From assembly GCA_948470755.1 (NCBI GenBank), contig CAOKPU010000004.1, positions 18,791 through 82,790 of the forward strand: DNA of 64,000 nt. The letters run 5' to 3'. Position 1 is the stretch's first letter. Each line of letters starts with the position of its first letter. The DNA is from an uncultured Lachnospiraceae bacterium (lineage in GTDB: Bacteria; Bacillota; Clostridia; Lachnospirales; Lachnospiraceae). This document shows positions 1 to 8,490 of this stretch, piece after piece. A program made the position numbers and the translations under genes. The notes under the pieces were generated by a model. It saw only the letters and a list, made by a program, of their open reading frames with translations. It searched no databases and was not told the origin of the DNA.

Positions 1-83
1 AGCCGATGGGATTTTTGCTAAAAACTTCAGGACCTGAGGAAATTAAAAAAAGCGTGGATAATTATTTAAAAACGCTGGATTAA
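1..83 (+). CDS. C-terminal tail of an unidentified protein (partial)
   Basis: An open frame runs in from the left edge (codons in phase with position 3) and stops with TAA at 81-83. The visible 26 residues are hydrophilic after a short Met-Gly-Phe-Leu-Leu stretch and end in a Lys/Asp-rich helix-like segment. That is too little to assign a family. A hairpin with a T-rich tail follows at 153-190, consistent with the end of a transcript. It probably belongs to the mobile element whose recombinase lies just downstream, but that is inference from position only. Confidence 0.4.
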   Translation, partial: PMGFLLKTSGPEEIKKSVDNYLKTLD

Positions 84-152
84 GAATATCGAAAGCGTAT
101 ATTTTTATTTTACATAAGTGATCCGATTTATAACGATGCAGTGGGAAAAGCT

Positions 153-190
153 GTCAGAACCCGTTCTGGCGGCTTTATTGTTTTGTTTTA
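153..190 (+). terminator. Intrinsic terminator after the partial gene
   Basis: A 7-bp inverted repeat (GTCAGAA / TTCTGGC, one G-T pair) with a CCCG loop is followed by a T-rich run at 173-189. It sits 70 bases after the stop codon of the gene entering from the left. Confidence 0.5.
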
Positions 191-290
191 AGAAGAGATT
201 CCTAAGCCTGTTTTTATTTGTCATATAGGCCTAAGAAGGCGAAAGGAGGCATAGGATAGAAAAAAAGGGGCCGATAAGCGTGAGGGAGAA

Positions 291-422
291 ATGGATGGGG
301 AAAAGATAACCGGAGAAGATAAACGCGTAATAGAGCAGGTTTTACGTCTTTTAGCAAGCGAAAAGTATATTACTTTAGAGGAACAGCTCCGTATGCTGGA
401 ATTGTTGGAGGAGGAAAAATGA
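291..422 (+). CDS. Small 43-residue helical protein preceding the recombinase
   Basis: ATG at 291 opens a 43-codon frame ending TGA at 420-422. A purine-rich GAGGGAGAA lies just upstream, although its spacing to the ATG is short. The product is charged and predicted to be mostly helical, with a C-terminal Leu/Glu-rich segment resembling the short SHOCT-like helices in many small phage and element proteins. It ends 32 bases before the recombinase start, so the two are probably co-transcribed. Small ORFs of this kind often sit directly ahead of serine recombinases in Clostridia elements. A role in recombination control is possible but unproven. No catalytic motif is visible. Confidence 0.55.
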   Translation: MDGEKITGEDKRVIEQVLRLLASEKYITLEEQLRMLELLEEEK

Positions 423-454
423 GGAATGTGGAATAAGGGAAAGGGGAGGATCGC

Positions 455-2317
455 TTGGAAAAACCGCGTGCGGTAACTTATAATCGCTGCAGTACGGAAG
501 AGGAGGCGCAAAAGGATGCCTTAACCCATCAGATCATGGAGGCAAAAAACTGTATTTTAGAACAAGGGTGGCAATTAGTCGATACCTATGTGGAAGCAAA
601 GAGTGGTACGACGATAAAGGGCAGGACGGAATATAACCGCCTATATAAAGACCTGGAACGGGATAAATTTGATATTATTGTGATTAAGAGCCAGGACAGA
701 CTGATGCGGAATACAAAAGACTGGTATTTGTTTCTCGACCGGATGCAGAGGAATGGGAAGCGGCTATATATGTATTTGGAGCATAAGTTTTATTCGCCTG
801 ATGATGCGTTGGTTACAGGCATCAAGGCGATACTGGCGGAGGAATACAGCAGGGAATTAAGCAAAAAGATCAACCATGCGCATAAGAACCGGCAAAAGGA
901 AGGGATGCATTTCGTGTTTACCAACCGGACTTATGGACTGCAAAAGCTGCCGGATAAAAGCATAGCGGTTGACAGGCAGGAAGCGGAAATGGTTAAAATG
1001 ATTTTTGAACTTTCCGCAAATGGATACGGCACACATTGCAGTGCGGAAATACTTTATAAAAACGGCTACCGGAACCGGAAGGGGAAAATGCTCCATCCGT
1101 CCAGCATAAGGAATATCATAAGAAACCCAATCTATAAAGGGACGGTTGTCCAAAACAGGGTCCATTATGATTTTGACAGTAAACAAGTCATTAAAAATCC
1201 GAAGCAGGAATGGGTTATCCATGAAAAAGCCATACCGGCCATTGTTGATGAGGATTTGTTTGATAGGGCGAATAAAGGGCTGGATGCAAGAAAACAGAAA
1301 AAACAAAGAGAGGAGGGGATAAAGGCTTGCAATGCAGGAAAATATGATTTTTCCGGAAAGATAATCTGCGGTCTGTGCAAAAGCCCTTTCTACAGGGTCT
1401 CCAGAAAGGGAAAAGGCGACAGGGTAACGGAATGGAAATGTTGTAACTATTTAAGGAACGGGAGAAAAAAAGAACAGTTGTGCAAAGAGAAACTAAGAAA
1501 GACAAAAAAGGGGGATCAGGGATGTGACAATATACATTTGGACGAACGCAAGATATATATGGCATTGGAAGGAGCCTGCCGGGAGAATGGACAAGGATTA
1601 AAGACGCAGAAGGAGATTTTGCTTAAAAAAACTTTGCAGATTGTAAGGGAGGCATTGCGGCGGGAAGACGGTAGGAAAGAAAACGAGGAATTGGAAGAGG
1701 CATTGACAAAGATAACAGGACAAAAAGACCTGCTTTTGGAAAAGCTTTTGGAAGGTACGATCTCAGATTCTGATTTCAGGCGGAAAAAACGGCAGATAGA
1801 GGACCGGGAAGGGCAAATCCATGCTAGGCTTAAGCAAAATAAGGACGAAATATTGCAAGATGCGCAGATAGACGGACGGGTGGAAACGATACAAGAAAGG
1901 CTGGAAAGCGGGATGCTGGAACAGGCGCAGACAGCGGATATGGTTGGCGGGATTGAAAAGATAGAAGTGTTTCCTGATTGCCTGAAAATATATTTTTCTT
2001 CCCGCCATGGTAAGGATTGGATGGAGGAAGGAATAGCCCCTCCGGGTGAAGATGAGACGGATCATCAGGCGGTACTCGTGATTCCGCAGACATGCAGCGC
2101 TTTGCAGCGGACGGCGATGGAAGAAGAAAAACAGGCTATTCAGGATTATATGAAGCAAAAACCCGCCATTACGGCAAAAGAAATAGCCAAAGAGATGGAG
2201 GTAGGTATTTCTTTGGTGCATAGGAGGATCCGGGATTTAAAAAAGGAGGGAAGGGTCAGGTACAGTACTCCTAATGGAAAGGGTAAATGGATCATAGTGG
2301 AGGAAAATGATAATTAG
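455..2317 (+). CDS. Large serine recombinase (integrase/resolvase family)
   Basis: The 620-residue protein starts at TTG 455, behind a good GGGGAGGA ribosome site. The N-terminal resolvase domain (about residues 5-150) carries the Y-x-R-x-S catalytic motif with Ser13 as nucleophile. It is followed by a recombinase domain (about 165-285), a zinc-ribbon with CxxC and a later Cys pair (about 304-345), a long charged coiled coil (about 370-480) and a C-terminal winged-helix-like segment (about 565-620) that is unusual for this family. Large serine recombinases integrate and excise elements between attP and attB through a Ser-DNA link. The gene's 3' end lies about 30 bases from a point where the adjoining permease gene loses homology to its family, so this recombinase is the likely integrase at the right end of an integrated element. 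The left end is outside the window. Confidence 0.9.
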   Translation: MEKPRAVTYNRCSTEEEAQKDALTHQIMEAKNCILEQGWQLVDTYVEAKSGTTIKGRTEYNRLYKDLERDKFDIIVIKSQDRLMRNTKDWYLFLDRMQRNGKRLYMYLEHKFYSPDDALVTGIKAILAEEYSRELSKKINHAHKNRQKEGMHFVFTNRTYGLQKLPDKSIAVDRQEAEMVKMIFELSANGYGTHCSAEILYKNGYRNRKGKMLHPSSIRNIIRNPIYKGTVVQNRVHYDFDSKQVIKNPKQEWVIHEKAIPAIVDEDLFDRANKGLDARKQKKQREEGIKACNAGKYDFSGKIICGLCKSPFYRVSRKGKGDRVTEWKCCNYLRNGRKKEQLCKEKLRKTKKGDQGCDNIHLDERKIYMALEGACRENGQGLKTQKEILLKKTLQIVREALRREDGRKENEELEEALTKITGQKDLLLEKLLEGTISDSDFRRKKRQIEDREGQIHARLKQNKDEILQDAQIDGRVETIQERLESGMLEQAQTADMVGGIEKIEVFPDCLKIYFSSRHGKDWMEEGIAPPGEDETDHQAVLVIPQTCSALQRTAMEEEKQAIQDYMKQKPAITAKEIAKEMEVGISLVHRRIRDLKKEGRVRYSTPNGKGKWIIVEENDN

Positions 2318-3071
2318 GATATCTTTTTGTCATTTCCGTCCAATGCTTAAAGACTTGTGAGCCATAAATAATCAGGTATCCAAGGCCTCTGCGCGCAGCG
2401 AGGAATTCCCCAATAACGACCCCTACAAGGGCAAGGCCGATGTTTACTTTCATATTGCTTAAAATAGTGGGGATGGATCCGGGAAGGACTACTTTTAAAA
2501 AGGCATCTTTCTTCCCGCCGCCCAGCGTGTAGATCAGCTTTATTTTTTCTTCGTCCACCTGTCGGAACCCGGTATAGAGATTGATGATGGAACCAAAGAC
2601 GGCGACGGAAATCCCGGCCACAATGATTGTATTGATCCCTGTTCCAAGCCATACGATAAACAAAGGGGCGAGGGCGGATTTGGGCAGGCTGTTTAGGACG
2701 ACCAGATAAGGTTCTAAAACTTCAGAACATTTGTGGGAATACCATAAAAGAGTTGCGGACAGCATACCGATCATAAGGACAAGCAGGAAACTGGCGACTG
2801 TTTCCAGCAAAGTGACGCCTGTATTGATGAAAAAGGTCCCGTCTTTTATCATATCGGAAAAACATAAAGTAACCCGGCTTGGGCTGCTGAAAAAGAAAGG
2901 GTCTATATAGCCCGCCCCGGCGGAAAATTCCCAGATCAGGAGAAAAAAAATAAGGATAAGAAAACGGGCAAGGGTAACCAGGCGGTGGTGTTTCAAGCGG
3001 GAACGCTCATATTTCTCCTGGCTGCTAAGAACCCGGCTGGATGCTTTTAGAGGTTTGCATGTGGTCTTCAT
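2292..3071 (-). CDS. ABC transporter permease (SsuC/TauC-like), C-terminus replaced at the element junction
   Basis: This is a membrane permease of a nitrate/sulfonate/taurine-type importer. The start is ATG at 3071, about 7 bases after an AGGAG site; a longer upstream frame would only overlap the ATPase further. Several hydrophobic segments are visible, and the BPD-type inner-membrane signature region is present (around Gly-Ile-Ser-Val-Ala-Val-Phe-Gly). The family normally continues past Gly-Ser-Gln-Val-Phe-Lys with a last membrane helix of about 30 residues. Here it reads about 17 unrelated, polar residues and stops at 2292. The 3' end was therefore probably displaced by integration of the recombinase-bearing element, and function is likely lost or altered. 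The gene overlaps the upstream ATPase gene by 47 bases, so they are translationally coupled. No substrate-binding protein gene is visible; it may lie on the far side of the element. Confidence 0.8.
   Translation of the reverse strand: MKTTCKPLKASSRVLSSQEKYERSRLKHHRLVTLARFLILIFFLLIWEFSAGAGYIDPFFFSSPSRVTLCFSDMIKDGTFFINTGVTLLETVASFLLVLMIGMLSATLLWYSHKCSEVLEPYLVVLNSLPKSALAPLFIVWLGTGINTIIVAGISVAVFGSIINLYTGFRQVDEEKIKLIYTLGGGKKDAFLKVVLPGSIPTILSNMKVNIGLALVGVVIGEFLAARRGLGYLIIYGSQVFKHWTEMTKRYPNYHFPPL
2318..2352. other. Probable attachment-site junction (right end of integrated element)
   Basis: These 35 bases separate the recombinase stop codon from the last permease codons that still match the SsuC/TauC family (Gly-Ser-Gln-Val-Phe-Lys, read on the minus strand). 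Beyond that Lys the permease frame reads unrelated residues and stops inside the recombinase gene. Serine integrases cross over at a 2-bp core inside such a short site. The exact core cannot be fixed without the other junction or an empty site. Confidence 0.5.
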
Positions 3072-3852
3072 CAGAAATCTCCTTCCATAATTGATTAAAG
3101 TATCCTTGATATTCCGGCGCGTTCCGGGAAGCAAGGGGGGAATGGCCGGATATGGTCAGGTGGATGGGGATGTCACATTTTATTGTGGCAGGACGTTTGC
3201 TGAGTACGAGGATGCGGTCGGCCAGGCTGATGGCTTCCGATAAATCGTGGGTAACCAGAATGGCTGTTTTTTTGGCGGAACGGATGATGCCGCAGATATC
3301 GGAAGAGACAGAAAGCCGTGTCTGATAATCCAAAGCGCTGAAAGGTTCATCCAGCAGAAGGATTTCCGGGTCGAGTGCCAGCGTACGTATGAGCGCCGCC
3401 CGTTGTTTCATGCCTCCGGACAGTTCTCCGGGTTTTTTGTCTTTGAATTTGTCAAGACCGTAATCTTTCAGAAGCTCCATCACGCGTTGTTTTTTTTCCG
3501 TAGTAAGCTGATGATTGATTTCCAGGCCGAGGGTCACGTTGCGGTAGATCGTCCTCCATTCAAAAAGGTGGTCATGTTGAAGCATGTATCCAATCCGGGG
3601 GCAGTCTGCCGCAGGATGCTTATCGATACCTTCCTCTTGCGGAACGGGGAAATGGATTTTTCCGTTTTCCGGTAAAAGAAGCCCTGCAATGATAGACAAC
3701 AGCGTAGACTTACCGCAGCCGGAAGGCCCTACGATTGCCAGGAATTCCCCTTTGTTGACTTGGAAGGATATATGGGATAAGGCATCGGTTTCGCCTTCTA
3801 AGCTGTGGTAGGAATAGCAGATATCATGTAGTTCTAATATCGGGTTAGTCAT
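3025..3852 (-). CDS. ABC transporter ATP-binding protein (SsuB/TauB-like)
   Basis: This 275-residue ATPase energises the neighbouring permease. It has Walker A (GPSGCGKST, residues 42-50), a Q-loop (MLQHDH), the signature LSGGMKQR, Walker B with ILLLDEP, a D-loop SALD and the H-loop His in VTHD. The order and length fit the nitrate/sulfonate/taurine ATPase family, but the sequence does not show which substrate is carried (sulfonate, taurine, thiamine precursor or other). It is the first gene of a leftward operon with a sigma-A type promoter at 3880-3909. Its substrate-binding partner is missing from the window. Confidence 0.88.
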   Translation of the reverse strand: MTNPILELHDICYSYHSLEGETDALSHISFQVNKGEFLAIVGPSGCGKSTLLSIIAGLLLPENGKIHFPVPQEEGIDKHPAADCPRIGYMLQHDHLFEWRTIYRNVTLGLEINHQLTTEKKQRVMELLKDYGLDKFKDKKPGELSGGMKQRAALIRTLALDPEILLLDEPFSALDYQTRLSVSSDICGIIRSAKKTAILVTHDLSEAISLADRILVLSKRPATIKCDIPIHLTISGHSPLASRNAPEYQGYFNQLWKEISDEDHMQTSKSIQPGS

Positions 3853-3879
3853 AAAATTCCTCCAACTTCATATATGCTT

Positions 3880-3909
3880 ATTATATGAAAAGAAGAAATA
3901 TGTTGTGAA
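3880..3909 (-). promoter_or_regulatory. Sigma-A-type promoter of the ABC operon
   Basis: On the minus strand, TTCACA (3909-3904) and TATAAT (3885-3880) are separated by 18 bases, upstream of the ATPase start at 3852. Confidence 0.5.
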
Positions 3910-3939
3910 TTGTAAAATTAACTGTTATGTCACATAAGG

Positions 3940-4110
3940 TTCAGGCGTCAAAAAGCCTATCCGGAGGCTGCGCCTGACGGATTGCGCAATAAATTTGTGA
4001 GCGCTCTATTGCACGGGACATTCCGACGAGCCTTGGAAAGCAAAAACCGTGTCCAGCAGAGGCTTCCACGATTTTAGAGTCTCCTCTTGATGCCCGGCAA
4101 GGCAGGAAAA
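3940..4110. repeat. Intergenic repeat copy A with flanking hairpins, upstream of argH
   Basis: The stretch 3853-4177 between the divergent ABC operon and argH has no gene. Positions 3992-4087 match 49708-49803 at about 90% identity over 96 bases. Just before it, 3943-3979 forms a nested hairpin (TCAGGCG / CGCCTGA outside, AGCCT / AGGCT inside). The minus strand translates without stops across the repeat in both copies, but most base changes between copies alter the residue, so it does not look like a conserved protein. It is probably a mobile or structured intergenic repeat. Confidence 0.6.
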
Positions 4111-4112
4111 GA

Positions 4113-4141
4113 TTGAAAAAGAAAAGAAAGTATGGTAGTAT
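4113..4141 (+). promoter_or_regulatory. Promoter of argH-asd
   Basis: TTGAAA (4113-4118) and TAGTAT (4136-4141) are separated by 17 bases. They lie 36 bases upstream of the argH start and directly after repeat copy A. Confidence 0.5.
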
Positions 4142-4177
4142 CAAATATCAGATTGAAATAGTTTGGAGGAAAATACC

Positions 4178-5581
4178 ATGGCACAGCTTTGGGGAGGACG
4201 TTTTACGAAAGAGACGGATGCGTTTGTTTCCCGTTTTAACGCATCCATTTCTTTTGATAAGAAACTTTTTGAAGAAGATATCGAAGGGAGCATCGCCCAT
4301 GTAGTGATGTTGGAAAAGCAGGGCATCCTTCCGGAAGAAGAAAAGAACGCGATCGTAAAAGGGCTTACGGGAATCCGTGAAGATGTGAAGGAGGGAAAGC
4401 TGGATATTACGGACGAATATGAGGATATCCATAGCTTTGTGGAAGCGAATCTGATACAAAGAATTGGCGATGCGGGCAAGAAGCTGCATACAGGACGGAG
4501 CCGTAACGATCAGGTGGCGCTGGATATGAAGATGTATATAAGGAAAGAGATCATCCATGTGGCAGAGGAGTTGGAGGAATTGCTTGTTACTCTAATTGAG
4601 GTGATGGAAAAAAACCTGGATACGTATATGCCGGGTTTTACCCATTTGCAGAAAGCCCAACCCATTACATTGGCTCATCATATGGGGGCGTATTTTGAAA
4701 TGTTCCGCAGGGATAGTTTAAGGATGAAGGATATTTACAAGAGGATGAATTACTGCCCGCTTGGATCCGGCGCTTTAGCCGGGACCACTTACCCATTGGA
4801 CAGAGGATATACGGCATCTTTGCTTGGGTTTGAAGGCCCTGCTTTGAATAGTATGGATGCAGTGTCGGACAGGGATTATATCATTGAATTCTTATCTGCA
4901 TTATCTACGGTCATGATGCATCTTAGCCGTTTTTGCGAAGAAATTATCTTATGGAATTCCAACGAATATCGCTTTGTGGAGATCGATGATGCTTATTCGA
5001 CAGGAAGCAGCATTATGCCCCAGAAAAAAAATCCGGATATCGCCGAACTGATCCGAGGAAAAACCGGAAGGGTATATGGCGCCTTAACCGCAATCCTTAC
5101 GACCATGAAAGGGATCCCTTTGGCATATAATAAGGATATGCAGGAAGATAAAGAATGGACTTTCGATGCTATTGAGACGGTGAAGGGATGTCTTTTCTTA
5201 TTTAACGGAATGTTGAAAACAATGGAATTTCATAAGGATGCGATGGCGAAGAGCGCGATGAACGGTTTTACGAATGCAACGGATGCGGCGGATTATCTGG
5301 TGGGGAAGGGAGTCCCTTTCAGGGACGCCCACGGCATTATTGGACGGCTTGTACTTTATTGTATTGAAAAGGGCGTATGCATCGATGCCCTTACGCTGGA
5401 TGAGTTAAAGGCCGTCAGCCCTATGTTTGAGGAAGATATTTATGAGGCTGTGAGTTTGGAAGCCTGTGTAGGGAAAAGGCTGACCGCCGGGGCGCCGGGT
5501 CAGGCGGCTATGAAGGAAGCTCTCAATGCTTATAAAGGCTTTATGGATAATAGCTGGTTAAAAGGAAGACATTTTAAATAG
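4178..5581 (+). CDS. argH: Argininosuccinate lyase
   Basis: Cleaves argininosuccinate to arginine and fumarate, the last step of arginine synthesis, in the cytoplasm. The 467-residue protein starts at ATG 4178, spaced correctly behind GGAGG; an in-frame upstream ATG at 4163 lies inside that ribosome site. The fumarase/aspartase superfamily signature GSSIMPQKKNPD is present around residues 275-286 and carries the flexible catalytic Ser loop. The N-terminal LWGGRF and the TGRSRNDQVA motif are typical of ArgH. Length is normal for the family. It is followed 23 bases later by asd, so the two are probably one transcript. No argG is in the window. Confidence 0.97.
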   Translation: MAQLWGGRFTKETDAFVSRFNASISFDKKLFEEDIEGSIAHVVMLEKQGILPEEEKNAIVKGLTGIREDVKEGKLDITDEYEDIHSFVEANLIQRIGDAGKKLHTGRSRNDQVALDMKMYIRKEIIHVAEELEELLVTLIEVMEKNLDTYMPGFTHLQKAQPITLAHHMGAYFEMFRRDSLRMKDIYKRMNYCPLGSGALAGTTYPLDRGYTASLLGFEGPALNSMDAVSDRDYIIEFLSALSTVMMHLSRFCEEIILWNSNEYRFVEIDDAYSTGSSIMPQKKNPDIAELIRGKTGRVYGALTAILTTMKGIPLAYNKDMQEDKEWTFDAIETVKGCLFLFNGMLKTMEFHKDAMAKSAMNGFTNATDAADYLVGKGVPFRDAHGIIGRLVLYCIEKGVCIDALTLDELKAVSPMFEEDIYEAVSLEACVGKRLTAGAPGQAAMKEALNAYKGFMDNSWLKGRHFK

Positions 5582-5604
5582 GACAGAAAGGTGAGGGATA
5601 TACG

Positions 5605-6690
5605 ATGAGCGAAAAGTTAAAAGTAGGTATTTTAGGCGGAACGGGCATGGTTGGGCAGAGGTTTATCTCCCTATTGGAAAACCATCCCTGGTTTGAAGTG
5701 ACGACGATTGCGGCAAGCCCGCGTTCGGCAGGAAAAACTTATTTGGAGGCGGCAGGGAAAAGGTGGAAGATGACGACCCCCATGCCGGAGCCGGTAAAAG
5801 ATATTGCGGTAATGAATGTAAATGAGGTGGAAAAGGTGGCTGCGGAAGTTGATTTTGTATTCAGCGCCGTGGATATGACCAAAGAGGAAATAAAGAAAAT
5901 AGAAGAAGAATATGCAAAAACGGAAACCCCTGTGGTTTCCAATAACAGCGCGCACCGCTGGACGGAAGATGTGCCGATGGTAGTGCCGGAAATCAATCCG
6001 GAACATATGAAAGTCATTGAGTCCCAGAAAAAGCGATTGGGTACGCAAAGGGGTTTTGTAGCCGTAAAACCTAACTGTTCTATTCAAAGCTATGCGCCGG
6101 TCCTTACCGCATGGAAAGAATTTGAGCCTTATGAAGTGGTAGCTACGACTTATCAGGCAATTTCCGGGGCAGGAAAGACTTTTCAGGACTGGCCTGAGAT
6201 GGAAGGGAATATCATACCTTATATCGGCGGGGAAGAGGAAAAGAGTGAGAAGGAGCCTTTGCGGATCTGGGGTGAAATCAAAGACGGGGTGATTGTCCCG
6301 GCGGTTTCCCCGGTGATTACCTGTCAATGCATCCGTGTGCCGGTATTGAACGGACATACGGCCGCTGTCTTTGTAAAGTTGAGAAAAAAGGCATCAAAAG
6401 AGCAATTGATCGAAAAACTCCTCCAGTTCCGGGGGGTTCCCCAGGAATTAGCCCTTCCCAGCGCGCCAAAACAGTTTATCCGGTATCTGGAAGAAGCGGA
6501 TCGTCCACAGGTCAGTCTGGATGTGGATTATGAAAACGGCATGGGCATCAGTGTAGGACGTTTAAGGGAAGATGCCGTTTATGACTGGAAGTTCGTCGGT
6601 TTATCCCACAATACGGTCCGGGGGGCTGCCGGAGGAGCAGTGCTTTGCGCGGAATTGCTGAAAGCACAAGGATATATTACAAAGAAATAA
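5605..6690 (+). CDS. asd: Aspartate-semialdehyde dehydrogenase
   Basis: Reduces aspartyl phosphate to aspartate semialdehyde with NADPH, the branch point to lysine, threonine, methionine and diaminopimelate for the cell wall. The protein has 361 residues with an N-terminal nucleotide-binding motif GILGGTGMVGQR and the active-site Cys158 in KPNCSIQSY. His residues of the catalytic dimer fold follow. The length and insertions match the archaeal/fungal-type branch of the family, which many Clostridia use, rather than the E. coli branch. A GGTGAGG ribosome site precedes the ATG. Its position after argH suggests a shared transcript. Confidence 0.95.
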   Translation: MSEKLKVGILGGTGMVGQRFISLLENHPWFEVTTIAASPRSAGKTYLEAAGKRWKMTTPMPEPVKDIAVMNVNEVEKVAAEVDFVFSAVDMTKEEIKKIEEEYAKTETPVVSNNSAHRWTEDVPMVVPEINPEHMKVIESQKKRLGTQRGFVAVKPNCSIQSYAPVLTAWKEFEPYEVVATTYQAISGAGKTFQDWPEMEGNIIPYIGGEEEKSEKEPLRIWGEIKDGVIVPAVSPVITCQCIRVPVLNGHTAAVFVKLRKKASKEQLIEKLLQFRGVPQELALPSAPKQFIRYLEEADRPQVSLDVDYENGMGISVGRLREDAVYDWKFVGLSHNTVRGAAGGAVLCAELLKAQGYITKK

Positions 6691-6723
6691 TGGAAAGAAA
6701 AGGATGGAGAAGGGCGGCTTAGA

Positions 6724-8439
6724 ATGGATTTATTGAAGGCAGAGGATAAAAGGGTAAATAGTGATGAAAAAATGTTCCAAATGATATACGACATGTCAAA
6801 CAGTGCATTTTTATATTACAATTTTGAGGAGAGAAAAGTTAAAACAGTAGGAAGTTGGGATGCGTTTTTTGGCATGGCGATTCATACATTGGAGGAATTG
6901 GAAAAACTGGGCCGGTGTGTGGATGAAAAGTATACGGATCAGTTTATGGATTTCCTTTTTCCTGAGAAAAGAGGAATCCAAAAGGGGAATATCACGATCT
7001 GCCTTCAAAAACGCCTTGCAGGGAAAAAGATATGGCTGGAATGTGAAGCTATCGTCAAATACGGGCAGGACGGCCGCCCAAAAGATAAAATACTGCGTTT
7101 TGAAGATATTACAAAACTTAAAAGCCAGAATGAAGAATTGATTTATCTGGCGTATTATGATATTTTAACGGGATTGTATAACCGGAATTATTTTGTGCGT
7201 TTACTGGGTGACTTTTTCAGGAAGGCAAAAGAAGAGGGGAAGCCGGTTGCTATTTTGTTTGTGGATATTGATGATTTCAGGAAAATCAATGATGGGCTGG
7301 GACTCATTATAGGCGATGAGATTGTCCAGCAGTTTGGCCAGTATTTGGCTTCTTTTGAAAGCGGGAATACGATCGTCTCTCATTTTAACGGCGATATTTA
7401 TTGTCTTGCTATATATGATCCAACCGGCCGGGAGAGTGTGGAAGCGATATATGGGAAGATGCAAAAAAGGCTGGAAAAGCCCTTCCTGTTAAGCGACGGC
7501 AGGGAAATATCCATTACGGTGAGCGTAGGGGTGGCGGAATATCCGGAAGCTGCCAAAGATGCCCTGGAGCTGATTAACTGTGCGGAAATTGTAATGTTTA
7601 AAGCGAAAGCGGCGGGGAAAAACACCATCCAATATTTTGATATGCCAATACTGGACGATTTCCTCCGGAATGTAACGATAGAAAATAAATTGAAAGAAGC
7701 TGTCTCCCATCGGAATTTTACGGTATATTTTCAACCGCAGTATAATGTCCATGACGGGATATTGCGAGGGGTGGAGGCTCTGATCCGTTGGAGGGATGAA
7801 GAAGGGAACATGATCAGCCCTTCCGTATTTATCCCGATTGCTGAGAAAAACGGGACAATTATTCCAATCGGCACATGGGTAATGGAAGAAAGCATCCGCA
7901 TTTTTTCCGGATGGAGAAAGAAATATCATTCTTCATTGATCCTGGCATTAAATATTTCGGCCATTCAGTATAAAAGGACTGATTTTGTAGATAACCTTTT
8001 GCGTATATTGGAAAAGTATGAAGTGGAACCTTCCGGAGTGGAATTGGAGATTACGGAAAGCATTTTGATTGATGATTTTGAGGAAGTGACCGATAAGCTT
8101 CTTGTCCTGAAGGAATGCGGTTTTAGAATTTCCCTGGATGATTTTGGAACAGGATATTCTTCCCTTTCCTACTTAAAAGGACTTCCTATCAATACGTTAA
8201 AGATTGACAAGTCATTTATTGATACTGTAATTTCTGACAATAATACAAAGATTATTACAGAATCCATTGTATATATGGTAAAAAGGCTGGGATATGAAAC
8301 CGTAGCGGAAGGCGTGGAGACAAAGGAACAATTTGATTATCTGAAATCTATTGAATGTGACAATATCCAGGGATATTTCCTGGGAAGGCCTATGCCGTCG
8401 GATGAAGTGGAAAAACTACTGCAGAAAACTGCGGGTTAG
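6724..8439 (+). CDS. PAS-like / degenerate GGDEF / EAL signalling protein
   Basis: A 571-residue cytoplasmic c-di-GMP signalling protein. The N-terminal part (about 15-135) looks like a PAS sensor. Residues about 145-300 form a diguanylate-cyclase fold, but the active-site motif reads HFNGDIY where GGDEF is required, so cyclase activity is unlikely and the domain may bind GTP or act as a scaffold. The EAL domain (about 320-570) keeps the EAL motif (VEALIRW), the metal-binding Glu in LEITES, DDFGTGYSS, the Lys in LKIDKSF and AEGVET, and should hydrolyse c-di-GMP. No membrane segment is seen. The stop codon lies within the first bases of a truncated intergenic repeat (8436-8477). Confidence 0.92.
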   Translation: MDLLKAEDKRVNSDEKMFQMIYDMSNSAFLYYNFEERKVKTVGSWDAFFGMAIHTLEELEKLGRCVDEKYTDQFMDFLFPEKRGIQKGNITICLQKRLAGKKIWLECEAIVKYGQDGRPKDKILRFEDITKLKSQNEELIYLAYYDILTGLYNRNYFVRLLGDFFRKAKEEGKPVAILFVDIDDFRKINDGLGLIIGDEIVQQFGQYLASFESGNTIVSHFNGDIYCLAIYDPTGRESVEAIYGKMQKRLEKPFLLSDGREISITVSVGVAEYPEAAKDALELINCAEIVMFKAKAAGKNTIQYFDMPILDDFLRNVTIENKLKEAVSHRNFTVYFQPQYNVHDGILRGVEALIRWRDEEGNMISPSVFIPIAEKNGTIIPIGTWVMEESIRIFSGWRKKYHSSLILALNISAIQYKRTDFVDNLLRILEKYEVEPSGVELEITESILIDDFEEVTDKLLVLKECGFRISLDDFGTGYSSLSYLKGLPINTLKIDKSFIDTVISDNNTKIITESIVYMVKRLGYETVAEGVETKEQFDYLKSIECDNIQGYFLGRPMPSDEVEKLLQKTAG

Positions 8440-8477
8440 CGCGGGAAAAACTTCTAATTACCGTTGGCAATAATGGA
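8436..8477 (+). repeat. Truncated copy of the three-way-junction repeat
   Basis: The sequence begins TTAGCG at the stop codon of the EAL gene and aligns with the first 40 bases of the full repeat at 32645. It shares the TTAGCG start and a near-complete ATTACC...GGCAAT hairpin (8457-8471), equivalent to ATTGCC-TTT-GGCAAT in the full copy. The rest of the repeat is absent, and the topB start region takes over. Confidence 0.4.
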
Positions 8478-8490
8478 TGATGGACAAAAA

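Noticed and set aside
3941-4144. Minus-strand frame over repeat copy A that resembles the frame over copy B (49693-49929)
   Set aside because: The shared translation reflects the shared DNA repeat. Most differences between copies change the residue, so there is no sign of protein-level selection.
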